Positions 14,389 to 20,709 of a DNA stretch of 20,709 bases are shown here, piece after piece. The notes under the pieces are model-generated. The model was not told the origin of the DNA. It did no database searches and worked only from the letters and a program-made list of their open reading frames with translations. This DNA is from Syntrophaceae bacterium UBA5764 (lineage in GTDB: Bacteria > Desulfobacterota > Syntrophia > Syntrophales > Smithellaceae), in assembly GCA_002418825.1 (NCBI GenBank), contig DIEW01000035.1, positions 1-20,709 of the forward strand, in the 5' to 3' direction. Within the stretch, counting starts at the first letter, position 1; every line of letters begins with the position of its first letter. Made by a program: the position numbers and the translations under genes.

Positions 14389-15732
14389 ATGAAAAAATAT
14401 TACGTGTTTATTTTTATATTTGTTTTTGTGCTGATCGGTTGTTTTCCGAGGTCGGAAATGACTAAAGATTTGGGTGACCTGCCTCAGAAACATGCCCCTC
14501 GTCATAAAAAGCCGGAACAGGTGGAAAATTTCTTAACAAGGCAAATGCAGCGGCAGATGGATGAAGATTACAATATAATTCATTTTTCCCTGTGGCATCA
14601 AAAACAACCTTTTCACGCCTTACCGGAAAGAGTATTTGCCGATTTCAAAAGATTCAGTAAGAATCTCGGGTACGGGGAAAACAAAATAAAGCACACCAGT
14701 GCCTGGCTAAACAACCTTAGGCAAAACGCTTCACTAGACAATTATCCCAATGCCCTGTATCCCGCGATAACGACGAGGAATACCAACCTCCGTGCATTAC
14801 CGACCCAGGGAGTTCATTTTAACAGTCCGGACGGTGATAGTTCCGGATGGCCCTTTGATAATTTGCAAAGATCATCCGTCGCGGCTAATACTCCTATCTT
14901 TGTGTGTCATATAAGTGCGGACAAGTCCTGGGCACTTGTGGAGACGAGTTTTGCTTTCGGCTGGATGCCGGTTGAAGACAGCGCGCGCGTGGATGACGCT
15001 TTCATTAAACGATGGGAATCAAGCCGCTATGTTGCAATTACCGTCAATCGGACATCCATCCTGGATACCAAGGGTAATTTTATTTTAAAAGCGTCTCTAG
15101 GACATATTTTCCCTCTGCTTCGGGAGACACCGGAAGGCATGGAAATACTCGTTGCCGTTGCTGATGAGGAAGGTAACGCGGTAATTAAGAGAAGTTTTGT
15201 TTCATACCAGCACTCCGCTGTAAAACCGATTAGTTTTAATTACGATAATGCTGCCAAAATCGTCAGCGAGTTGAGGGGCGAAACGTACGGTTGGGGAGGT
15301 TTATACGGCAACCGTGATTGTTCGGCGATGACCAGAGATTTTTTTGCCCCCTTCGGTATCTGGTTGCCGCGTCACTCGGCGGATCAGGTTAAGGAAGTAG
15401 GCGATTATATCGAACTGGATGGATTGACCCCTGAAGAAAAAGAAAAAATTATTCTGGAAAATGGAATTCCTTTTTTGAGTCTTTTGTGGTTCAGAGGCCA
15501 TGTTATGTTGTATATCGGTGAGCAGAACGGGCGTGCTCTTATTTTCCATAATATCTGGGGACTAAGAATAAAAGATGAAGGGGGAGTCGAAAGCAAGAAA
15601 ATTATCGGGCAGGCTGTAATCACGACATTACACCCCAGGTGTGAGTCGGACAACATTGACCAGCAGCAAGGGTGTTTGCTTGACAGGATATCCGCAATGA
15701 ATGTGCTACTACCTTCCATGAAAAGTCCGTAA
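14389..15732 (+). CDS. SH3/NlpC-P60 cell-wall peptidase lipoprotein
   Basis: This 447-residue lipoprotein probably cuts peptide stems of peptidoglycan. A hydrophobic signal ends in the lipobox L-I-G-C with acylated Cys18; the following Phe-Pro favours the outer membrane. An N-terminal NlpC/P60-associated region precedes two bacterial SH3-type segments (about 125-200 and 210-275) and the C-terminal NlpC/P60 domain. The catalytic triad is visible: C311 in G-N-R-D-C-S-A-M, H371 in F-R-G-H-V-M-L-Y, and H387 in I-F-H-N-I-W-G. This domain order is typical of SH3-containing C40 peptidases of the gamma-D-glutamyl-diamino-acid endopeptidase type. The ribosome site is weak. truA follows five bases after the stop. 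Confidence 0.87.
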   Translation: MKKYYVFIFIFVFVLIGCFPRSEMTKDLGDLPQKHAPRHKKPEQVENFLTRQMQRQMDEDYNIIHFSLWHQKQPFHALPERVFADFKRFSKNLGYGENKIKHTSAWLNNLRQNASLDNYPNALYPAITTRNTNLRALPTQGVHFNSPDGDSSGWPFDNLQRSSVAANTPIFVCHISADKSWALVETSFAFGWMPVEDSARVDDAFIKRWESSRYVAITVNRTSILDTKGNFILKASLGHIFPLLRETPEGMEILVAVADEEGNAVIKRSFVSYQHSAVKPISFNYDNAAKIVSELRGETYGWGGLYGNRDCSAMTRDFFAPFGIWLPRHSADQVKEVGDYIELDGLTPEEKEKIILENGIPFLSLLWFRGHVMLYIGEQNGRALIFHNIWGLRIKDEGGVESKKIIGQAVITTLHPRCESDNIDQQQGCLLDRISAMNVLLPSMKSP

Positions 15733-15737
15733 CTAAT

Positions 15738-16514
15738 ATGTATAAATATAAATTAGTTTTGGAATACGACGGCACCAATTACTGTGGTTGGCAGGTACAA
15801 AAAAACGCCAAAAGCGTCCAGGGAGCGTTAATCAGCGTCGCCGGCGGGTTTTTCGGACAGCCGGTTGATATTCAAGGAGCGGGAAGAACGGATGCCGGCG
15901 TTCATGCGCTTGCCCAGGTTGCCCATCTGGAAATCTCCCATAAAATTGATCCTGACGTGTTGAGGATCAACTTAAATGATAACCTGCCCGCGAGTATCAA
16001 TGTGTTGCGCGTGGAAAATGCTTCGCCGCGGTTTCATGCGCGCCATCACGCGTTGGGCCGCAGCTATCTTTACCTGATTGCCAGAAGGCGTACAGCTTTC
16101 GGCAAGCGCTATGTTTGGTGGGTGAAAGACCGGCTTGATTTTACCCGTATGGAGAAAACTGTAAACCGTTTTCAAGGATTTCATGATTTCATTTCTTTTG
16201 CCGATAAAAAAATGGACAAGGGTGTTTCCACGCGAGTTAACGTTGAAAGGGTTGAGTTAAAGAAGTTCGGAGACATTATTGCTCTGAGGATTGTGGCGTC
16301 TCATTTTCTTTGGAAAATGGTGCGCCGCATAGTCGGGGTAACGGTGGAAGCGGGTCGGGGGAATCTGTCCGGCCATGATATCGAAAAAATGGTGTCTGCC
16401 TATTCAGAACTTCCGGCACGTTTTACCGCGCCGCCTTCCGGCCTTTTTCTGGAAAAAGTATTGTATGAAGGGGACCGGTTGTCTGAAATAAAGCTTCCGC
16501 TGTGCCTATTGTAG
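15738..16514 (+). CDS. truA: tRNA pseudouridine synthase A
   Basis: TruA converts uridines 38-40 of the tRNA anticodon stem to pseudouridine. The 258-residue product has the normal length and motifs: the N-terminal strand L-E-Y-D-G-T-N-Y-C-G-W-Q, the catalytic Asp52 in G-A-G-R-T-D-A-G-V-H-A, a conserved F-H-A-R segment, H-F-L-W-K-M-V-R-R-I-V-G in the C-terminal half, and A-P-P-S-G-L-F-L near the end. It starts five bases after the lipoprotein stop with no evident ribosome site, so translation is probably coupled to the upstream gene. Its 3' end overlaps the convergent SRAP gene by nine bases. Confidence 0.95.
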   Translation: MYKYKLVLEYDGTNYCGWQVQKNAKSVQGALISVAGGFFGQPVDIQGAGRTDAGVHALAQVAHLEISHKIDPDVLRINLNDNLPASINVLRVENASPRFHARHHALGRSYLYLIARRRTAFGKRYVWWVKDRLDFTRMEKTVNRFQGFHDFISFADKKMDKGVSTRVNVERVELKKFGDIIALRIVASHFLWKMVRRIVGVTVEAGRGNLSGHDIEKMVSAYSELPARFTAPPSGLFLEKVLYEGDRLSEIKLPLCLL

Positions 16515-17114
16515 CTGATAGCCCCCTGCGCGCATTTCCATTTTCTTTTCCGGATACGGAATGAACAGGGAGGTAAGTGCCGATTTTTCAAATTTTGCAT
16601 TATTGAGCCACAAAGATTGTTTTTCGCCAGGGATGATTACCGGCATGCGGTTGTGTATCGGTTCGATTAGTTTGTTTGGGGCGGTGGTAATAATGACGAA
16701 GGAAGCCTCTTTTTTTGCCGCAGAATATTCATAAATTGCCGCCAATCCAAAAGGTCGCCGACGTTGCGGATAAAAGTAAAACTGTTTTTTGTCTTTGGAC
16801 CATTCGTAAAATCCATCGGCGGGAATCAGGCATCTGCGACGCTGAAAAGATTCTTTGAAGGTTGGTTTTTCGGATAATGTTTCCGCGCGGGCGTTAATCA
16901 GCAGTTTGGATGTCGTTGTCTTTATCGGCCAATGCGGCGTAGATCCCCACAACATGGGAATCAGACGGGTGGTATGGCCTTCGGAAATTACACAAGAACA
17001 TTTTTGTCCGGGGTGAACGTCTCCGTGTGGAAGAGGAACAGGGGTGATTTCAGACAAATTGAATTCATCGGCGATTTGTTTCAGGTCACTTATGAACACA
17101 AATTTTCCGCACAT
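16506..17114 (-). CDS. SRAP domain protein (YedK/HMCES-like)
   Basis: SRAP proteins crosslink to abasic sites in single-stranded DNA through an N-terminal cysteine and so shield them from cleavage. The 202-residue product starts M-C-G-K, so Cys2 becomes the terminal thiol after Met removal. Other active-site residues are present: N74 in I-N-A-R-A-E-T, E104 in G-F-Y-E-W, and H154 in H-N-R-M-P-V-I. The central C-L-I-P-A-D-G-F-Y-E-W block is the family hallmark. Start at 17114 is fixed by the required M-C-G; no good ribosome site is seen. It overlaps the end of truA by nine bases in convergent orientation. Confidence 0.93.
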   Translation of the reverse strand: MCGKFVFISDLKQIADEFNLSEITPVPLPHGDVHPGQKCSCVISEGHTTRLIPMLWGSTPHWPIKTTTSKLLINARAETLSEKPTFKESFQRRRCLIPADGFYEWSKDKKQFYFYPQRRRPFGLAAIYEYSAAKKEASFVIITTAPNKLIEPIHNRMPVIIPGEKQSLWLNNAKFEKSALTSLFIPYPEKKMEMRAGGYQLQ

Positions 17115-17178
17115 AATTGCTGACGCTTTACGTCTGAAAATTGTTTAAAACCGTATTCAAATTAATTTTTGCGCAACT

Positions 17179-17204
17179 GTGTGCATGGTTTTTTAAATGC
17201 ACAC
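17179..17204 (-). terminator. Hairpin at the 3' end of the desulforedoxin-like gene
   Basis: A perfect 8-bp stem, GTGTGCAT (17179-17186) and ATGCACAC (17197-17204), has a ten-base loop and includes the last base of the gene's TAG stop. No T-tract follows on the minus strand, so it is probably an mRNA 3'-end structure or a Rho-assisted end. Confidence 0.4.
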
Positions 17205-17437
17205 TAGCGCTTTTTTTTCTTGGCCGGTTTCTTTTTCGCCGCTGTTTTTTTCACTGATTTCTTGGGGGCGTTTTTTTTAACCGCCGGTTTTTTCTTTGGC
17301 GGTGCCGGACCTTTGTTGATCATCGGCTCTTCGCAACATATAACGCCTACGTTTGCGCAGCCACATTCTTCTTCCACGATTACCTCAAGCCCGCATACTT
17401 CGCAGTACAGAATATCTCCCTTCTTTGCTCTGGACAT
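17204..17437 (-). CDS. Desulforedoxin-like protein with lysine-rich tail
   Basis: The 77-residue product has two parts. Residues 1-40 resemble desulforedoxin: G-D-I-L-Y-C12-E-V-C15-G then C34-C35-E-E-P-M, giving four cysteines that could bind one iron (or zinc). Two further cysteines (C25, C27) lie in an insert between the pairs. Residues 41-77 are almost entirely lysine, alanine and proline, in repeats such as K-K-T-A-A-K-K-K-P-A-K-K, similar to histone H1-like tails. The ribosome site AGGAGG is strong and well spaced. A metal-binding head on a DNA- or RNA-binding basic tail is suggested by composition only. The gene lies upstream of the SRAP gene on the same strand, with a 89-base gap. Confidence 0.8.
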   Translation of the reverse strand: MSRAKKGDILYCEVCGLEVIVEEECGCANVGVICCEEPMINKGPAPPKKKPAVKKNAPKKSVKKTAAKKKPAKKKKR

Positions 17438-17548
17438 TTGCGCTACCTCCTGAAGGCTTTAAATAAGTTTGTTTGATTCTAATTTAAAAGGTAGCATCTT
17501 TCAAGCATATAATGATATTTTTCATAGTTTTTTTAATGTATTGGCAGC

Positions 17549-17576
17549 TTGACTTTCATTTTTGGTCTGGTATGAT
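17549..17576 (+). promoter_or_regulatory. Promoter of the cyclase-alr operon
   Basis: A -35 TTGACT (17549-17554) and a -10 TATGAT (17571-17576) are separated by 16 bases, with an extended -10 TGG just before the -10. Expected start is near 17583, giving a 20-base leader with ribosome site AGGAA (17591-17595) before the ATG at 17604. Confidence 0.6.
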
Positions 17577-17603
17577 TTTGCTGTTAAGTCAGGAACATAA
17601 TCC

Positions 17604-19856
17604 ATGAAAGAACGCTTGAAGAAACGGCTTCAATTAACGCCGGTGAAAATAACTTTTCTTGTGATTTTAATTGTTCTTTTGCTTTTTTCCCTCGATTTTC
17701 GCTTTCTTCGTTTCATGGAGCTGAAGTCTTTAGATTTGCGTATTGCCTCAAGGGGAACGCAATTACCGGGCAGCGAAACAGTTATTGCAGTTATCGATGA
17801 AAAAAGTCTCAGCAAACTCGGCCGCTGGCCATGGTCAAGAGCGACCATGGCGCAGTTGGTAAATATGCTGACGGCGGCAGGCGCCAAAGCGATTGGTTTC
17901 GATGTTGTTTTTTCCGAGCCGGACGAAAGCGCCCATCTGCAAACTATCGATAATCTGATTCATGAAATTAAAAAAAGTGGAATTAAAGATGAAAACATAA
18001 TTTATCTCCTCGACCAAAAGAAAGCCGTCGGTGATGCGGATGCGCTTTTAGCTCATTCCATGAGCCGTGCGAAGAATATCACCCTTGGTTACTTTTTTCA
18101 TCTATCGCGAAAAGATGTCGAACATTTATCGGGAAAGGATATTTTGGAAAAATCTAAATTAATCAGCAATTCGCGCTATCAATTAATTAATGCGCCACGA
18201 AAAGATGCCGGCGAGGATGCCCTGATTCACGCTTACGCACCGGAGACGAATTTAAAAATCCTGTCGCAAACCGCTGCTAACAGCGGTTATTTCAACATTA
18301 TCGCCGATAGCGACGGGGTGATGCGCTGGTTGCCTTTGGTTATTAAATGTCGCGGTGATTATTATGTGTCGCTTGCCGTTTCTCTTCTGCAACAGTATCT
18401 CGGTTGGCCGCCTCTTGCCTTGAGTTTACATGAACATGGCGTGGACAGCGTGAGAATCGGCAATATTAAAATACCCACTGACGAAGCGGGAAGGTTATTG
18501 ATTAATTATCGGGGGCCGGCGAAGACATTTCCTCATTATTCAATCGCGGATATTATCGAGGGCAAGATTCCGTCGGAGTCTTTACGCGATAAAATAGTGC
18601 TGGTTGGAGCAACAGCAGTTGGTATCTATGATTTGCGCGTTACACCCTTCGGCCCTGTCTATCCGGGGGTGGAAATTCACGCCACCGTGATTGATAACAT
18701 TTTGCATAGAGATTTTTTGATTCATTCGGGATGGATAAAATTCATTGATATTTGTGCGATAATTCTTCTGGGGCTGGTTGCCGGTTTTATTGTTCCCCGC
18801 CTGCGCGCGGTATCCGGCATCATTGCTACGTTTCTTTTATTAGTGGCGTTTGTGGTGGCAAATGTTTTTATATTTGCATACTTTAATGTTTGGCTGAACC
18901 TGATTTATCCGGTTCTAACGATGCTGGCTGTTTATCTGGGGATAACCGTTTTCCGTTACATCAGCGAAGAGAGGGAAAAGAAAAAAATAAAGGACGCTTT
19001 TCAATACTATCTTACCGCTTCTGTCATTGATGAAATACTCAAAGACCCGGCAAAGCTCAAGCTGGGCGGGGACAAAAAAGAATTGACTGTTTTGTTTTCC
19101 GATATTCGCGATTTTACGACTATTTCAGAAAAACTGACTCCCGAAGAACTGGTTGCTTTGCTCAACGAATATCTTACCGCCATGACCAATATTGTTTTCC
19201 GATATGACGGCCTGCTGGATAAATATATGGGTGATGCCATTATGGCTGTCTATGGCGCGCCGCTCTATCAGCCGGATCACGCGAAAAGAGCCTGTCTTAC
19301 GGCTCTGGCGATGATGGATGAATTGCGTAAACTGCAGGATAAATGGCGGGAAGAAAATCGCCCCGCGCTGGATATCGGCATCGGCATCAGTACCGGCGAT
19401 ATGGTGGTGGGGAACATGGGTTCGGAAATGCGTTTTGATTATACGGTGATGGGGGATATGGTGAATCTCGGTTCGCGCCTGGAAGGTGTCAATAAAGAAT
19501 ATGGGACTAATATTATTATCAGTGAATTTACTTATAAAGCTGTTTCCGATATAGTGATTTGTCGCGAACTGGATTGGGTGCAGGTGAAAGGCAAACAAAA
19601 ACCGGTAAAGATTTATGAGCTGTTGGGAGAAAAAAAGGACGAAAACAGGTGGGGAGATTTGCTGGTTGCTTTTCATACCGGTCTTTCTTTATACCGTGAA
19701 GGCAGGTGGGATGAGGCCATCGCGTGCTTTCAGAAGGTTTTGACGGCATGGCCGGAAGACGGACCATCACGCGTCTATATAGAACGGTGTGAAAAACTGA
19801 AAACGGAGCCGTTCGTTCAGCCCTGGAACGGCGTTTTTACAATGAGGGCAAAATAA
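17604..19856 (+). CDS. CHASE2-domain adenylate cyclase, class III
   Basis: This 750-residue membrane sensor probably makes cAMP. A first membrane helix (about 14-33) is followed by a periplasmic CHASE2 domain (about 40-370, with V-I-A-V-I-D-E-K-S and G-R-W-P-W-S-R). Three membrane helices (about 381-399, 404-426, 430-452), a short linker and the class III cyclase domain (about 488-665) follow. Metal-binding D500 (F-S-D-I-R-D-F) and D544 (K-Y-M-G-D-A) are present. The base-selecting pair K540 and T614, with N621 and R625, matches bacterial adenylate rather than guanylate cyclases. The last 75 residues look like a TPR-type helical repeat. The periplasmic signal is unknown. alr follows 26 bases downstream on the same strand. 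Confidence 0.92.
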   Translation: MKERLKKRLQLTPVKITFLVILIVLLLFSLDFRFLRFMELKSLDLRIASRGTQLPGSETVIAVIDEKSLSKLGRWPWSRATMAQLVNMLTAAGAKAIGFDVVFSEPDESAHLQTIDNLIHEIKKSGIKDENIIYLLDQKKAVGDADALLAHSMSRAKNITLGYFFHLSRKDVEHLSGKDILEKSKLISNSRYQLINAPRKDAGEDALIHAYAPETNLKILSQTAANSGYFNIIADSDGVMRWLPLVIKCRGDYYVSLAVSLLQQYLGWPPLALSLHEHGVDSVRIGNIKIPTDEAGRLLINYRGPAKTFPHYSIADIIEGKIPSESLRDKIVLVGATAVGIYDLRVTPFGPVYPGVEIHATVIDNILHRDFLIHSGWIKFIDICAIILLGLVAGFIVPRLRAVSGIIATFLLLVAFVVANVFIFAYFNVWLNLIYPVLTMLAVYLGITVFRYISEEREKKKIKDAFQYYLTASVIDEILKDPAKLKLGGDKKELTVLFSDIRDFTTISEKLTPEELVALLNEYLTAMTNIVFRYDGLLDKYMGDAIMAVYGAPLYQPDHAKRACLTALAMMDELRKLQDKWREENRPALDIGIGISTGDMVVGNMGSEMRFDYTVMGDMVNLGSRLEGVNKEYGTNIIISEFTYKAVSDIVICRELDWVQVKGKQKPVKIYELLGEKKDENRWGDLLVAFHTGLSLYREGRWDEAIACFQKVLTAWPEDGPSRVYIERCEKLKTEPFVQPWNGVFTMRAK

Positions 19857-19882
19857 AAAAGGGATAAAAGGATAATGGTTTC

Positions 19883-20709
19883 ATGCCTCTGAAGAAAGAG
19901 CAGAAATACCGCAGCTGGGTGGAAGTTGACCTGGACAATTTTATCGCGAACCTTCGAGAAATAAAAAGACTTGTGGGGCCGGGCGTCGGTTTTATGCCGG
20001 CAGTGAAAGCCGATGCTTACGGGCATGGCGCGATAGAAATATCGCAAGCGGCTTTGAAAAATGGGGCGAAACTGCTGGGCGTTGCCAATGCCGACGAAGG
20101 CATTCAGCTGCGTGTCGGCGGGATTGAGTCTCCCATAGTGATTTTAGGGCCATCCACAGAAGCGGAAATCTCCGATATCATAAAATATAATCTGACCGCT
20201 TCCATTTCCGACATATCCTTTGCCAAAAAATTACAGAGAGCGCTGGAAAAATCCGGGCGCAAACTTTCCGCGCATGTTGAAGTGGATACGGGTATGGGGC
20301 GAGGTGGGACGATGCACAGCGAAGCGCTTGAACTGGTCAGAAAAATATCCAACCTCCCCAACATAAAGCTGGAAGGAATCTTCAGTCATCTGGCTTCGAG
20401 CGAGATGATGATTCCTTCCAACGATAAACAATGGCGCCTGTTTTCTGATTTGCTGGCAGAGTTGCAACTTCTGGGCATAAACATTCCTTTAAAGCATCTT
20501 GGAAACAGCGGCGCAGTGCTGAATTATCCCGGGTTTAAATTGAATTTAGTGCGCCCGGGATTGATGACCTACGGCATTTATCCATCGGACGAAACGAAAG
20601 CGAAAGCAAATCTTCTGCCGGTGATGTCTTTTAAAACCTGTGTAGTTTTGATTAAGGATTTTCCCGCCGGCTACGGTATCGGTTATAACAGCACATATGT
20701 CACCCAAAA
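19883..20709 (+). CDS. alr: Alanine racemase, 3' partial
   Basis: This PLP enzyme interconverts L- and D-alanine for peptidoglycan. The gene runs off the window end after 275 codons. The N-terminal strand W-V-E-V-D-L-D-N-F and the PLP lysine K42 in A-V-K-A-D-A-Y-G-H-G-A are diagnostic. Other family blocks are V-E-V-D-T-G-M-G-R (barrel), F-S-H-L-A-S, H-L-G-N-S-G-A-V, R-P-G-L-M-T-Y-G-I-Y and A-G-Y-G-I-G-Y-N-S-T-Y, with the catalytic tyrosine. The ATG at 19883 follows AAAGGAT (about 19867-19872). An ATG at 19874 is out of frame and stops after five codons. It is probably cotranscribed with the cyclase. Residues beyond about 275 cannot be judged. Confidence 0.94.
   Translation, partial: MPLKKEQKYRSWVEVDLDNFIANLREIKRLVGPGVGFMPAVKADAYGHGAIEISQAALKNGAKLLGVANADEGIQLRVGGIESPIVILGPSTEAEISDIIKYNLTASISDISFAKKLQRALEKSGRKLSAHVEVDTGMGRGGTMHSEALELVRKISNLPNIKLEGIFSHLASSEMMIPSNDKQWRLFSDLLAELQLLGINIPLKHLGNSGAVLNYPGFKLNLVRPGLMTYGIYPSDETKAKANLLPVMSFKTCVVLIKDFPAGYGIGYNSTYVTQ

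Noticed and set aside
13730..19856. A direct cAMP circuit between the cyclase and the cNMP-fold protein
   Set aside because: The cNMP-fold protein has Trp and Tyr where CRP has the ribose- and phosphate-contact Glu and Arg, and the genes are in separate operons.

Overview
The window looks like a chromosomal segment of an anaerobic, Gram-negative bacterium. A Desulfobacterota lineage (former Deltaproteobacteria, Syntrophus/Smithella-like) is my best guess. The pointers are an FAD oxidase with a CCG-type Fe-S partner, a C_GCAxxG_C_C protein, a desulforedoxin-like protein, a rubrerythrin-like protein, an acyl-CoA ligase, an in-frame UGA selenoprotein of the Uxx-star type, and lipoprotein and periplasmic-adaptor genes implying an outer membrane. 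The taxonomy is inference. I see no tRNA, rRNA, insertion sequence or CRISPR array.

Layout. 1-2951 (+): a tight redox operon of FAD-linked oxidase (5' end missing), HdrD/GlcF-like Fe-S protein and C_GCAxxG_C_C protein, followed by a 29-residue membrane peptide with a strong ribosome binding site. 3143-3565 (-): a secreted DUF3617 protein. 3932-5572 (+): a medium/long-chain acyl-CoA ligase behind a near-consensus sigma70 promoter carrying two dyads, then a MerR regulator (5904-6284). 6297-11216 (-): an exporter operon in the order TetR regulator, ABC ATPase, FtsX-type permease, HlyD-like adaptor, with an operator dyad on the tetR start site. 11472-14215 (-): a stress/redox cluster of cNMP-binding-fold protein, selenoprotein, rubrerythrin-like diiron protein, pyruvoyl-dependent arginine decarboxylase and alpha/beta hydrolase. 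14389-16514 (+): an SH3/NlpC-P60 lipoprotein and truA. 16506-17437 (-): an SRAP-domain protein and a desulforedoxin-like protein with a lysine-rich tail. 17604-end (+): a CHASE2-adenylate cyclase and alr (3' end missing).

The main discovery is the gene at 13501-13707 (-). Ordinary ORF calling breaks it at codon 13, an in-frame UGA. Read through, it gives a 68-residue glutaredoxin-like protein with a U-P-Y-T motif, a strong Shine-Dalgarno and a plausible bacterial SECIS hairpin 18 nt after the UGA. It lies between a cNMP-fold gene and a diiron gene in one apparent operon.

How parts may work together (inference): the 1-2951 operon probably moves electrons from an organic acid to Fe-S/thiol carriers. 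The TetR operon is a self-repressed exporter. The 11472-14215 cluster couples peroxide/thiol handling with agmatine production. The cyclase at 17604 could make cAMP, but the cNMP-fold protein lacks the usual cAMP phosphate-contact residues, so a direct link between them is not supported.
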